64,000 nucleotides of DNA, taken from NCBI GenBank assembly GCA_003054665.1, contig QAYY01000002.1, forward strand, positions 62,001-126,000, in the 5' to 3' direction. The first letter of the stretch is position 1; every line of letters starts with the position of its first letter. This DNA is from Opitutaceae bacterium EW11. Lineage in GTDB: Bacteria; Verrucomicrobiota; Verrucomicrobiia; Opitutales; Opitutaceae. Shown in pieces: positions 34,365 to 42,406 of the stretch. Made by a program: the position numbers and the translations under genes. The notes under the pieces are model-generated. The model saw only the letters and a list, made by a program, of their open reading frames with translations, was not told where the DNA came from and ran no database searches.

Positions 34365-35785
34365 TTTGAGCGGGGCTCGTAGGTTTTCTTTTCGAGGGTG
34401 CGCCCGAGCAGCTGACGGAAGGTGGCGAGATCCTTGACCGCGCGCAACGCGATCAGCTGGGAAGCGATATTCCCCACCGCGGTGCCTTCGAGCTGGTACG
34501 AGACCACCGGCACGCCCGAAGCGTCGGCCGTGGCCTGGCACATCAGGCGGTTTTTCGAGCCGCCGCCCACGATAAGGATGCGGTTGAACTTGCGGTTCGC
34601 GAGGCGCTCGAACGTGCGCAGGGCGTTGGCGTGCGCGTGGCCGAGCGAGTCGCAGATCAGGCGGACGTAGCCGGCGAGATCCTTCGGAGCCTTGGCCTTC
34701 CGCTTCTTCAGGTGCGCGTCGATCGCGGCCCGCATCGAGGGAGGATTGGCGAAGACCGGGTCGGAGCAGTCGAGGAGCGTGGCCGGCGCGGGCAGCTTGG
34801 CCGCGGCGTTGTTGAGCTTCACCCACTCGCTCTCCTTCTGCGGACGCGAGGGGAAGTCCTTCATCGTCTGCTCCAGTAGCCAGAAACCAATGACGTTCGT
34901 CAGCGGGCGGTAGCGTCCGTCGCCGGTGCGCTCGTTGGCCACGCGGGCCTTCAGGGCCTCGTCGCCGAGCACCGGGACGTCGCTCTCGAAGCCGACCAGC
35001 GACCAGGTCCCGGAGCTGATGTAGAGGTCGGAGCCGTCCGGGTTGGCCGGCATGGCGTCGTACGCGGCGGCGGTATCGTGGCCCGGGACCGCGATGACCT
35101 GGGTGTCTTTCAGCGCCGGAAGATCCTTCACCTTGCCGAGCTTGGTGCCGGACAGGACGGGCTTGCCGAACCACTGCGCCGGAAGGTGGAAGTAGTCCAG
35201 CGCCTGGCGGGACCAGTCGGTCGAGTGAACGTCGATCAGCTGGGTCGTGCTCGCGATCGTGAACTCGTTCTCCATCCGGCCGGAGAGCAGGTAATTGAAG
35301 TAGTCGGGGAGAAAGAGGCAGCGGGCGGCGAGATCCTCGACGGCGGGGCAGCTCGCGACGACCTCGGCGAGCTGCAGGCTGGAGTTGTAGAAGACGTTCG
35401 GGATGCCCGTCGCGGCGTAAACGCGGGAGAGCGCGGCCCGGGTGTTGGCGAGCTTTTCCAGCCCGGCCTGGGTGCGCGCGTCGCGGTAGGCATGCACCGG
35501 ATACACCAGGCGGCCGTCCGCGTTCACCAGGGCGTAATCGACGCCCCACGTGTCCACGCCGACCGAGGCGAGCTGGGGAAACTGGGCCGCGGCCTTCTCG
35601 AGGCCGGTCTTCACCTCGTTCCAGAGGCCGGCGATGTTCCAATAGTCGTGTTTGCCGAGCGACTGGAAGGCGTTCCGGAAGCGGTGGACCTCGGTGAGCG
35701 TGAGCTTGTTGTTGGCCCACGTACCGACGATCACGCGACCCGAGGTCGCGCCGAGATCAACCGCTGCGCAGTGGAGGGATTTCAT
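34361..35785 (-). CDS. rhaB: Rhamnulokinase-like FGGY sugar kinase
   Basis: 474 residues. HCAAVDLGATSGRVIVGTW is the first phosphate loop in the form typical of rhamnulokinases. HRFRNAFQSLGKHDYWNIAGLWNEVKTGL, SVGVDTWGVDYALVNADGRLVYPVHAYRD and FLPDYFNYLLSG also fit RhaB. IAVPGHDTAAAYDAMP carries the catalytic Asp (GHD), and GGGSKNRLMCQATADASGVPVV is the adenosine loop. It phosphorylates L-rhamnulose (or L-fuculose) at C1, giving the aldolase substrate. It is separated from the upstream dehydrogenase gene by 258 bases containing a palindromic repeat, so it may have its own promoter. Confidence 0.87.
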   Translation of the reverse strand: MKSLHCAAVDLGATSGRVIVGTWANNKLTLTEVHRFRNAFQSLGKHDYWNIAGLWNEVKTGLEKAAAQFPQLASVGVDTWGVDYALVNADGRLVYPVHAYRDARTQAGLEKLANTRAALSRVYAATGIPNVFYNSSLQLAEVVASCPAVEDLAARCLFLPDYFNYLLSGRMENEFTIASTTQLIDVHSTDWSRQALDYFHLPAQWFGKPVLSGTKLGKVKDLPALKDTQVIAVPGHDTAAAYDAMPANPDGSDLYISSGTWSLVGFESDVPVLGDEALKARVANERTGDGRYRPLTNVIGFWLLEQTMKDFPSRPQKESEWVKLNNAAAKLPAPATLLDCSDPVFANPPSMRAAIDAHLKKRKAKAPKDLAGYVRLICDSLGHAHANALRTFERLANRKFNRILIVGGGSKNRLMCQATADASGVPVVSYQLEGTAVGNIASQLIALRAVKDLATFRQLLGRTLEKKTYEPRSK

Positions 35786-35877
35786 AGGGGAAAAGCGCGA
35801 TCAATTTGGCCCAGAGAAGACACGAAGTGAATCCCGGAAACAGCCCGCAAGCGGTGCGGGATCTGACGGTGTGAACT

Positions 35878-35991
35878 TGGAGTGCGGCGGCCCGACGCCA
35901 CCCTTCGTGCGCGAGCCCTGGCTCGCGCGGATCGTGCGATGCGCGCCGTCAGGCCGGCGCGTCGAGGGCGGCGCCAGGTCGCCGCACTCCA
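35878..35991. repeat. Palindromic extragenic element with 22-base terminal inverted repeats
   Basis: The gap 35786-36043 contains an element whose left end TGGAGTGCGGCGGCCCGACG (35878 on) pairs with its right end GGCGCCAGGTCGCCGCACTC (to 35991), with about 19 of 22 positions matching. Inside, GCGCGAGC (35909-35916) and GCTCGCGC (35921-35928) form another hairpin. The right arm recurs at 13855-13888. This is MITE- or REP-like; no coding potential or target duplication is evident. Confidence 0.6.
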
Positions 35992-36043
35992 GGAATGAAG
36001 GTTGCACTGCAGGGTCGAACCGGCTCGCCTGCACCAAACCCCA

Positions 36044-36976
36044 TCAGCTCTTCGGCCGAACCTTCGACCAGATCTCCTGGAGCGCGCGGGCGCTGCCTTG
36101 CAGGCCCTGCAGCTCTTTCGGCCAGAGGGGGACCTCGACCTGCTGGAGAACGCCGGCGCGGCCGACCACCGTCGGAACGCTGATCGAGACGTCGCGCAGA
36201 CCGTAGAGACCCTGCTGGAGCGAAGAAACGGGAAGGAGACGGCGCTGGTCGAGCGCGATGGCGTGCACGACTTCCGCGATCGTCACCGCGACGGCCCAGC
36301 CGGCGCCGCCCTTGCGACGGATGACCTCGGCTCCGCTGGTCTTCGTGCGCTCGAACACCTGCGACTGGAAATTGCCCGTCACGCCGGGGAGCTTGTCGAG
36401 CGGCAGGCCGGCGGCGGTCGCGCTGGACCAGATCGGCACCATCGTGTCGCCGTGTTCGCCGAGGATCAGGGCCTTGACCTGTGTGGGCGCGAGTTTGAGC
36501 GATTCCGCGATCAGCGAACGGAAACGGGCCGTGTCGAGCATCGTGCCGAGGCCGAGCACTTGATTCCAGGGCAGGCCCAGGCGCACGACGGCGAGCTGGG
36601 TGAGGATGTCGACCGGATTGGATACGACAAAGACGAGCGCGTCCTTGCGCAGTCCGGCGCCCTTGATTGACGTCAGGATGCCGTCGAAGAGGGCGACGTT
36701 GCGGTTGATCAGGTCGAGGCGCGACTCGTCGGGTTTCCGGCGCAGGCCGGCGGTGATGAGGTAAATGTCGCTGTCGGCCGCGCGGGCGTAGTCGCCGGCG
36801 TAGATGCGCTGGTCGGCGACCGACGACGTCCCGTGGAGGAGGTCGAGCGCTTCGCCGGCCGCGAGGTCGGCATTGGCGTCAAGAAGTTGAATCTCCGATA
36901 CAATGCCACCGCACTGGAGCGCGAAAGCTGCGTTGGAACCGACGCGGCCGCCGCCGCCGATGATCGTGACTTTCAT
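36044..36976 (-). CDS. Lactate/malate dehydrogenase family protein
   Basis: 310 residues. VTIIGGGGRVGSNAAFAL is the NAD-binding motif, VVSNPVDILTQLAV and LGTMLDTARFRSLIAE the core, and GEHGDTMVP supplies catalytic His175. The specificity loop reads AGLRRKPDESRLDL, with Arg80 where lactate dehydrogenases have Gln and malate dehydrogenases Arg; the end of the loop is LDH-like. Family members at this position in PVM microcompartment loci are thought to recycle NAD. Here the loop leaves lactate, malate or another 2-oxo/hydroxy acid open. It is 112 bases downstream of the encapsulated aldolase on the same strand. Confidence 0.85.
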   Translation of the reverse strand: MKVTIIGGGGRVGSNAAFALQCGGIVSEIQLLDANADLAAGEALDLLHGTSSVADQRIYAGDYARAADSDIYLITAGLRRKPDESRLDLINRNVALFDGILTSIKGAGLRKDALVFVVSNPVDILTQLAVVRLGLPWNQVLGLGTMLDTARFRSLIAESLKLAPTQVKALILGEHGDTMVPIWSSATAAGLPLDKLPGVTGNFQSQVFERTKTSGAEVIRRKGGAGWAVAVTIAEVVHAIALDQRRLLPVSSLQQGLYGLRDVSISVPTVVGRAGVLQQVEVPLWPKELQGLQGSARALQEIWSKVRPKS

Positions 36977-36982
36977 GATGGG

Positions 36983-37050
36983 CCGCCTTCGGCGGAGTAG
37001 TTTGGACCGCCTGCGGCGGAGTAGTTGGAAGTTGGTAGTTGGAAGTTCGG
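36983..37050. repeat. Intergenic direct repeats CCGCCTKCGGCGGAGTAGTT plus GTTGGAAGTTGG units
   Basis: CCGCCTTCGGCGGAGTAGTT (36983 on) is repeated as CCGCCTGCGGCGGAGTAGTT (37008 on), each with its own small hairpin, followed by GGAAGTTGGTAGTTGGAAGTT. The GCGGAGTAGTTGG part recurs in inverted orientation around 55927 and 56008-56027, so it is a dispersed family. Confidence 0.6.
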
Positions 37051-37088
37051 GGGCGCTGCCCGAAGCGGGCGCGCGCTTGCGTGGTCGG

Positions 37089-38204
37089 CTACTTCCCGGC
37101 GTTGAGCTGCTTCAGAATCTCCTCGGTGAGCTTCTGCACGAGGGCTTCGATCTCGGGGACCTGCTGGGGCTCGGGGGCCGGGGCGGCAACCTGCGGAGCG
37201 GGCGTCGCGCAGACCACGGCGGGCCGAAACTCGCTGTTGTCGTCGCAGAGCTCGCACTCCTTCAGATTGGCGCGCGGGTCGGGCATGCCGAGTTTCTGGC
37301 GGAGATTGATCAGGTCCTTCAGCTTCTCGGCGCTGAAGCGGTGGAGTCCGCTGCCCAGGCCGGCGGCGATCGCGACGGTGCGGCAGTAGGCGTCGATGTT
37401 CTCCATCTTCCAGTAGGCGTCCTCGACGTCCTTGCCCCACACGATCACGCCGTGGTTCTGCATCAGGATCGCCTGGTGATCGACGCCGAGGCGGCCGACC
37501 TCGTCGGCGTTCTCCGGCGTGCCGGGGGTCTGGTACTGCGCGACGCCGATCTTTCCGAGAAACACCTCGGCCTCGGGAATCAGGCAGGACGGAATGGATA
37601 CGTTTGCGATCGCGAAAGCGGTGGCGTGCGGGGGATGGGCGTGCACGCAGGCCTTGGCCGCGGGCTGGCGTTTCATGATCCCGAGGTGGGTCATGGCTTC
37701 GCTGGTGCGCTTGCGGGTGCCTGCGAGCTGCTTTCCGTTCAGGTCGATCAGCGCCATGTCCTCCGGCGTCATGAAGCCCTTGCAGATGAGCGTGGGCGTG
37801 CAGAGGACGAGATTGTCGCCGACGCGGACGGTGATGTTGCCGCCGTTGCCGTCGGTGTAGTCCTTGACCCAGAGGCGCCGGCCCATGTCGCAAATGCGCG
37901 CCTTCAGCTCCTCGAGCGCGGGGGAGCGGAAGAACCGTTCGATTTCCGCGGGCGTCTTCGGGTCGGAGCCCGGCGTCCACTTGAACTCGAAGTCGGGCAC
38001 GATCGGCTCGCTCGGCGCCGAGGCGGCGGGAGCGGCCACCAGGGTGGTCGCGGCCACCTTGACGGGCGCGGCGGCGGAGCGCTGAGCGCGTTTCTGGTCC
38101 TCCAGGAAATCGCGGGCCGAGGGCGTGAGAAGCGCGCCTTCGGGGAGCGGTTGACCCGAGCGGATCAGGGTTTCGACTTCACGGGCGGTGAGAACTTGCG
38201 GCAT
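37089..38204 (-). CDS. Microcompartment class II aldolase (fuculose/rhamnulose-1-phosphate) with terminal targeting helices
   Basis: 371 residues. The central class II aldolase/adducin domain (about 85-310) has GNGGNITVRVGDNLVLCTPT, VHAHPPHATAFAI (two zinc His) and ILMQNHGVIVWGKDVEDAYWKMENID (third zinc His). A short N-terminal segment (PQVLTAREVETLIRSGQ) and a Pro/Ala linker precede it. After another Pro/Ala linker the protein ends in an amphipathic helix EIEALVQKLTEEILKQLNA (about 352-370), the typical microcompartment encapsulation peptide. It would split L-rhamnulose- or L-fuculose-1-phosphate to DHAP and L-lactaldehyde at or inside the shell. It follows the BMC-P gene at 38251 by 46 bases. 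Confidence 0.9.
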   Translation of the reverse strand: MPQVLTAREVETLIRSGQPLPEGALLTPSARDFLEDQKRAQRSAAAPVKVAATTLVAAPAASAPSEPIVPDFEFKWTPGSDPKTPAEIERFFRSPALEELKARICDMGRRLWVKDYTDGNGGNITVRVGDNLVLCTPTLICKGFMTPEDMALIDLNGKQLAGTRKRTSEAMTHLGIMKRQPAAKACVHAHPPHATAFAIANVSIPSCLIPEAEVFLGKIGVAQYQTPGTPENADEVGRLGVDHQAILMQNHGVIVWGKDVEDAYWKMENIDAYCRTVAIAAGLGSGLHRFSAEKLKDLINLRQKLGMPDPRANLKECELCDDNSEFRPAVVCATPAPQVAAPAPEPQQVPEIEALVQKLTEEILKQLNAGK

Positions 38205-38250
38205 GAAAGTGAAAGGTTGGATACGGTTTTAGAAAGGGGGGGCGGGCGGC

Positions 38251-38547
38251 TCAGACCGGCGGCTGGTACAGGATCTTGTCCACGATGCACGCCACATAGG
38301 CGTCGACCGGCGCATCTCCGGTGAACGGCTGCGTGGCTTCGGCGCCCTCGGTGAATCCCACGATGCTGCCCTGGCCCGCTCCGAGTTCGTCGTACACCAC
38401 GAGGCTCGAGCCCTTGGGCAGCTGCTGCATGTTTTTCCCGGCGAACTGCTCGCGGGAAAGCGGCTGCACGATCAGGAGGCGGCCGCCGGTGTAGACGGGT
38501 TCCTTGTGGGAGAGGGTGACGCGGCCGATGACCGTTCCGAGGCGCAT
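38251..38547 (-). CDS. BMC-P shell vertex protein (EutN/CcmL family), copy 3
   Basis: 98 residues, single Pfam EutN_CcmL-type domain. MRLGTVIGRVTLSHKEPVYTGGRLLIVQPL is the canonical start (GxVIGxVxxTxK...LxxxKLLxVxP). VVYDELGAGQGSIVGFTEGAEA is the central loop with the conserved D-x-x-G-A-G-x-G-x-x-V, and VDAYVACIVDKI the last strand. It would form a pentamer capping shell vertices. It starts three bases after the previous BMC-P gene; with those at 38551 and 40332 it makes three different pentamer genes in the operon. Confidence 0.95.
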   Translation of the reverse strand: MRLGTVIGRVTLSHKEPVYTGGRLLIVQPLSREQFAGKNMQQLPKGSSLVVYDELGAGQGSIVGFTEGAEATQPFTGDAPVDAYVACIVDKILYQPPV

Positions 38548-38550
38548 GGA

Positions 38551-38820
38551 TCAGGTTTTCGCAGTCGGATCGACGACTCCGATGATCAGGTTGCGCAGCG
38601 GGCTCTTCGGATCGCCCACGAGTTCGCGGGTCGCCGAGCCGTCGGTGGAAAGAATCACGCGCTGGTGCAGGCCGGCACCCAGGGGATCGATCGCGAGCAC
38701 CGGCACGCCCTCCTCCTTGCCGTTCTCGTCCAGCGGCTGACAGATCACGGTGCGGTACTTCCCCATGCTCGGGTGGCATGCGGAAGAAACGATCGTTCCG
38801 TCGACGCGGGCGTAGTTCAT
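38551..38820 (-). CDS. BMC-P shell vertex protein (EutN/CcmL family), copy 2
   Basis: 89 residues. MNYARVDGTIVSSACHPSMGKYRTVICQPL, then VLAIDPLGAGLHQRVILSTDGSATRELVGD and NLIIGVVD match the EutN/CcmL fold with the D-x-x-G-A-G loop. The N-terminal strand ARVDGTIVSS differs from the GxVIGxV consensus of copies 1 and 3, so a specialised vertex is possible. It lies between the aldehyde dehydrogenase gene (46-base gap) and BMC-P copy 3. Confidence 0.92.
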   Translation of the reverse strand: MNYARVDGTIVSSACHPSMGKYRTVICQPLDENGKEEGVPVLAIDPLGAGLHQRVILSTDGSATRELVGDPKSPLRNLIIGVVDPTAKT

Positions 38821-38866
38821 TTCAGAGGTCGGATTGGTGGAAGCGTTGAAACCCCAAAGGGGTGGC

Positions 38867-40327
38867 TCAGTAGATTCGCAGGTTGTCCACCATCACGCAG
38901 CGGCGGGTGCGGGTGAACGTACGCGGATTCGTGATACCTTCGCCGGTGGTCGTCGCGATGGAGTAGCTGAGGTAACCTTCGCCGCCGAGTCCGAGGCCGG
39001 TCGTGCAGGGGCCGTTCTTGACGAAGAGCGTCGTGTCGAGGGCCCGGGCCATGAGCGTCATGTGATCGACGTTGAGCGAGTGGATGATGGCGGAGTGCTT
39101 GTAGCCGTGCTCGGCCTTCGAGGCGGCGGCGATGGCCTGCTCGATGCCCTTCACGCGGACGATCGGAATCATCGGCATCATCTGTTCCTCGTAGACGAAG
39201 ACGTGGTTCGCGTCGGTCTCGGCGAAGAGCAGCGGCGTGTTGGCCGGGACTTCGATGCCGGCATGACGCGCGAGGACGGCGGCGTCGGCTCCGACCAGGC
39301 TCCGGTTCAGCACCGGATGCGAGCAGCCGCCGGCGTCGGGCTTGTTGGTGAAGGCGACGGAGGTCAGCTTCGCGAGCTGCGCGTCATTCAGCTGACGGGC
39401 GCCGGCGCGGTTCATCGCGGCGATGAACTTGTCCGCGACGTGATCGAGCACGAAGACTTCCTTCTCGCCGATGCAGAGGAGATTGTTGTCGTAGGCGCCG
39501 CCCTGGATGATGTCGCGGGCGGCCTTGTCGAGACAGCCGGTGCCGTCGACGACGACGGGCGGGTTGCCCGGACCGGCGCAGATCGCGCGTTTGCCGGACT
39601 TCATCGCGGCCGCGACCACGGCCGGGCCGCCGGTGACGCAGAGCACCTTCACTTCGGGGGCCTTGCAGAGAGCGTCGAAGGAATCGAGCGAGGGCTGCTC
39701 GATCGTGCAGACGAGGTTTTCGATTCCGATCTCGGCCTTGATCGCCTCGTTGTAGGCGGCGACGGCGAGGGCGGCGGAGCGGGCGCCTCCCGGATGCGGG
39801 TTGAAGACGACCGAATTACCGGCGGCGACGATGTTGATGATGTTGCCGGAGAGGGTGGGGATCGAATGCGTCATCGGCAGAATCGCCGCGATGACGCCGA
39901 AAGGCGTGTATTCCTCGAGCGTGATGCCGTGGTCGCCGCTGCGCGCGTCGGGCCGGAGCCACTCGACGCCCGGGACCAGCTTCACGATCTGGAGCTTTTC
40001 GATCTTGTGGTCGAGGCGGCCGATCTTGGTCTCGGCGAACTCGAACTTGCCCCATTCCTCCGCGTTCTGGGAGCTGAGGCGCTTCACGATGTCGACGACC
40101 TTCGCGCGGGCGGCGACGCCCTTTTCCTTCAGCTGCTCGTAGGCGGCCTGCGCGGCGGCGACGGCGCTGGGGGCGTCCGGAAACACGCCGGGGCGGCGCG
40201 ATGGGGCGCTGATGATCGAGGGTCCGCTCGAGAAACTCGCCGAGCCGTTGGTGCGTCCGAAGCTGCGGACGACCTGCTCGACGACGCTGCGCACGAGGGC
40301 TTCGTCAATGGTTACGGAAGAGGACAT
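38867..40327 (-). CDS. CoA-acylating aldehyde dehydrogenase of the microcompartment (PduP/EutE-like)
   Basis: 486 residues. The N-terminal helix EALVRSVVEQVVRSFG (about 9-24) followed by a Ser/Gly/Pro linker is an encapsulation peptide. The dehydrogenase domain shows EEYTPFGVIAAILPMTHSIPT, VFNPHPGGARSAALA, VTGGPAVVAAAMKSGKRAICAGPGN and GGAYDNNLLCIGEKEVFV with catalytic Cys285, all as in PduP/EutE. It would oxidise L-lactaldehyde with NAD and CoA to lactyl-CoA, feeding PduL. It follows BMC-P copy 1 by four bases. Confidence 0.93.
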   Translation of the reverse strand: MSSSVTIDEALVRSVVEQVVRSFGRTNGSASFSSGPSIISAPSRRPGVFPDAPSAVAAAQAAYEQLKEKGVAARAKVVDIVKRLSSQNAEEWGKFEFAETKIGRLDHKIEKLQIVKLVPGVEWLRPDARSGDHGITLEEYTPFGVIAAILPMTHSIPTLSGNIINIVAAGNSVVFNPHPGGARSAALAVAAYNEAIKAEIGIENLVCTIEQPSLDSFDALCKAPEVKVLCVTGGPAVVAAAMKSGKRAICAGPGNPPVVVDGTGCLDKAARDIIQGGAYDNNLLCIGEKEVFVLDHVADKFIAAMNRAGARQLNDAQLAKLTSVAFTNKPDAGGCSHPVLNRSLVGADAAVLARHAGIEVPANTPLLFAETDANHVFVYEEQMMPMIPIVRVKGIEQAIAAASKAEHGYKHSAIIHSLNVDHMTLMARALDTTLFVKNGPCTTGLGLGGEGYLSYSIATTTGEGITNPRTFTRTRRCVMVDNLRIY

Positions 40328-40331
40328 GGGA

Positions 40332-40631
40332 TCAGAGGACGCGTTTGCCTAGGACTTCCACGGAATCGACGTGGCCGACGACGGCGGCATCGACCGGAAG
40401 CGTTTTCATGCCGGTGGCCTGGCGGGCGGAGCTGCCCTGGCAGAAGAGAACGAGGTCGCCGACACCTGCGCCGAGCGCATCGACGGCGACGATGGTGTTC
40501 GCACCCGGGCGGAGCGCGGCCGGATTGGCCTCGTCGACCAACATCGGGCGGAGGAGGAGCAGCTTTCGGCCATGCATGGTCTCATCCTTTTTCGTGGAGA
40601 CCACCGAACCGATGACGCGGGCGAGGAACAT
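40332..40631 (-). CDS. BMC-P shell vertex protein (EutN/CcmL family), copy 1
   Basis: 99 residues. MFLARVIGSVVSTKKDETMHGRKLLLLRPM is a textbook EutN/CcmL N-terminus. NTIVAVDALGAGVGDLVLFCQGSSARQATG holds the D-x-x-G-A-G-x-G-D-x-V loop, and VDAAVVGHVDSVEV the final strand. A pentameric vertex of the shell. The gene is followed after four bases by the aldehyde dehydrogenase gene. It is preceded by a 172-base gap holding a large hairpin (40721-40780). Confidence 0.95.
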   Translation of the reverse strand: MFLARVIGSVVSTKKDETMHGRKLLLLRPMLVDEANPAALRPGANTIVAVDALGAGVGDLVLFCQGSSARQATGMKTLPVDAAVVGHVDSVEVLGKRVL

Positions 40632-40720
40632 GGAACGAGGAGATGAGGGTTGGAACGCGGGGCGCCGGGCGGCGGCGCGAGGGAGTCGAGCGGGCCCGGC
40701 GTGCGGAAGAAGTCCAATAT

Positions 40721-40780
40721 GGGCGGAGTGCCCTCACCCCGCAGGGAACCGAGTCGGAGCGGGGTGAGGGCACCCCGCCC
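40721..40780. repeat. Large hairpin between BMC-H and BMC-P genes
   Basis: GTGCCCTCACCCCGC (40728-40742) pairs perfectly with GCGGGGTGAGGGCAC (40759-40773) around a 16-base loop, and after one mismatch GGGCGG/CCGCCC extends the stem to 40721/40780. There is no T-tract, so it looks like an mRNA-stability or attenuation element or an extragenic palindrome rather than a simple terminator. A related shorter hairpin lies at 41157-41176. Confidence 0.65.
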
Positions 40781-40803
40781 ACATCAGACCGTGACGAACG
40801 GAG

Positions 40804-41097
40804 TTATTTCTTCGGAGCGACCGGCTTCGGCAGCACGTTCACCACGTCGTCGTGCGGACGGGCGATGACCTGCACCGTGACGACTTCGCCGTACTGGCGG
40901 GCGGCGGCGGCACCGGCTTCGGTCGCGGCCTTGACGGCGGCGACGTCACCCGTGACGACGGCGGTGACCAGCGCGTTGCCGACCTGTTTCATCGGACCGA
41001 CCAACGTGACGTTGGCGGACTTGAGCATCGCGTCGGTACCGGCGACCAGGGCCGTCAGACCGCGGGTTTCGAGGAGTCCAAGAGCGGATTGTGCCAT
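40804..41097 (-). CDS. BMC-H hexameric shell protein, copy 3
   Basis: 97 residues. [31 protein letters not shown] is the BMC domain start, [48 protein letters not shown] the rest. The pore-loop position reads GNA, unlike GGG and GSG in the other two BMC-H proteins of this operon. It has a short Pro/Lys C-terminal tail. It lies between the acetate kinase gene (87-base gap with a hairpin) and BMC-P copy 1. Confidence 0.95.
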   Translation of the reverse strand: MAQSALGLLETRGLTALVAGTDAMLKSANVTLVGPMKQVGNALVTAVVTGDVAAVKAATEAGAAAARQYGEVVTVQVIARPHDDVVNVLPKPVAPKK

Positions 41098-41156
41098 AAG
41101 AGGGGAGGGTTGGAGTTGAGGTTGTTTGAGAAAAAGGAGGATCGGTTCCGATGGGG

Positions 41157-41176
41157 GCGGGGTGCTCTCACCCCGC
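41157..41176. repeat. Hairpin upstream of BMC-H copy 3
   Basis: GCGGGGTG (41157-41164) pairs with CACCCCGC (41169-41176) around the loop CTCT, immediately after the acetate kinase stop. No T-tract follows on the minus strand. Its sequence matches parts of the hairpin at 40721-40780, so both belong to one extragenic palindrome type. Confidence 0.5.
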
Positions 41177-41184
41177 AGCGCGCG

Positions 41185-42375
41185 TCAGCCGTTGACCTTT
41201 CGCGCCGCGAGCAGCCGGGCCGCTTCGCGTGCGACGACGAGTTCTTCGTTGGCGGGAATCACGATCACCTGCGTGCGCGAGTCCGGGGCAGCGAGATTGC
41301 TTTCGAACGGCGCGGAGCCGTTGGTCGCGACGTCGAGGGTGAGTCCGATCTCGGAGAGCCCGGCGCAGACCGCTTCGCGCAGCCAGGCGTTGTTCTCGCC
41401 GATGCCGGCGGTGAAAACGAGGGCGTCGCAGCCGCCGAGATCGAGCCAGAAGGCCCCGATCCAGTGGCGTATGCTGTGAACAAATACGTTGATCGCGAGC
41501 TGGGCGCGGGCGTCGCCGCGATCGGCGGCGGCCTTGATGTCGCGCAGATCGTTGCTCACGCCGGAGAGCCCTTGCAGCCCGCTTTCCTTGCAGAGCTGCT
41601 TTTCCGCCTGTTCGACGCTGAGGCCGAGCCGGCGCATCGCGCAGGGCACGGCGGCGGAGTCGAGGTCGCCCACGCGGTTGCTCTGCGGCAGTCCCGATTG
41701 CGGGCTGAGACCCATGCTCGTGCCGACGGCGACGCCGTCGGAGATCGCGGTCACGGAACTCGAACCGCCGAGGTGGCAGGAGACCACGCGGAGCGGCGCG
41801 CCGGGAATCGTGCGCGGTCCGTCGAGATAAAGACGGCGGGCGACTTCAGCCACGTCGGGCCGGCCGAGCAGCTCGGCCGAGCGCTCCGCGACGAACTTGT
41901 GGCTCGCGCCGTGGAAGCCGTAGCGGCGGATGCCCGCCTTGTACCAGGCCTCCGGCACCGCGTAACGCCGCGCGTAGTCCGGGACCCACTGGTAAAACGC
42001 CGTTTCGAAGAGCGCCACGCGCGGCACGCCGGGATGGCGTTCGCGGAAAAGGCGCAGGCCCTCGGCGTAGGGCGGATTGTGCGCGGGCGCCAGGTCGGCG
42101 GTGTCGCGCAGGGCCTTCTCGACGCTTTCGTCGGCGAGGACGCAGCCCGTCAGCTCGCCGGCGAAAACCGTCTTGAAACCCACTCCATCGAGATCCTTGG
42201 CGCTGCGGACGTGGCCGGCTCCGGCGAGTTCGCCGAGGGCCTTGTCGATCGCCGCGCCGTAGTCCGTCACCCGCTCCGAGCCGCCGCGTGCGATCATCGA
42301 GGCCGAGCTGCCCTCGAGGGAGAACAGCCGGTACTTGAACGACGTGGAGCCGAGGTTGGCGACGAGGATCTTCAT
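41185..42375 (-). CDS. Acetate/propionate kinase homologue (microcompartment-associated)
   Basis: 396 residues of the acetokinase family. ILVANLGSTSFKYRLF is the N-terminal phosphate motif. IRRYGFHGASHKFVAERSAELL is the acetokinase signature 2. VVSCHLGGSSSVTAISDGVAVGTSMG, NVFVHSIRHWIGAFWLDLGGCDALVFTAGIGENNAWLRE and VIPANEELVVARE complete the fold. The usual TPLEG...MGTRSGDIDP stretch is replaced by SPQSGLPQSNRVGDLDSA, so substrate preference may differ from acetate; lactyl-phosphate to lactate plus ATP is inferred from PduL and the aldehyde dehydrogenase. It lies between BMC-H copies 2 and 3. Confidence 0.88.
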   Translation of the reverse strand: MKILVANLGSTSFKYRLFSLEGSSASMIARGGSERVTDYGAAIDKALGELAGAGHVRSAKDLDGVGFKTVFAGELTGCVLADESVEKALRDTADLAPAHNPPYAEGLRLFRERHPGVPRVALFETAFYQWVPDYARRYAVPEAWYKAGIRRYGFHGASHKFVAERSAELLGRPDVAEVARRLYLDGPRTIPGAPLRVVSCHLGGSSSVTAISDGVAVGTSMGLSPQSGLPQSNRVGDLDSAAVPCAMRRLGLSVEQAEKQLCKESGLQGLSGVSNDLRDIKAAADRGDARAQLAINVFVHSIRHWIGAFWLDLGGCDALVFTAGIGENNAWLREAVCAGLSEIGLTLDVATNGSAPFESNLAAPDSRTQVIVIPANEELVVAREAARLLAARKVNG

Positions 42376-42406
42376 TCTGATCTGTTAGCGCCGGTAAACG
42401 GATCGC

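Noticed and set aside
38834-40615. 593-codon open frame on the plus strand
   Set aside because: Antisense to the aldehyde dehydrogenase and BMC-P copy 1.
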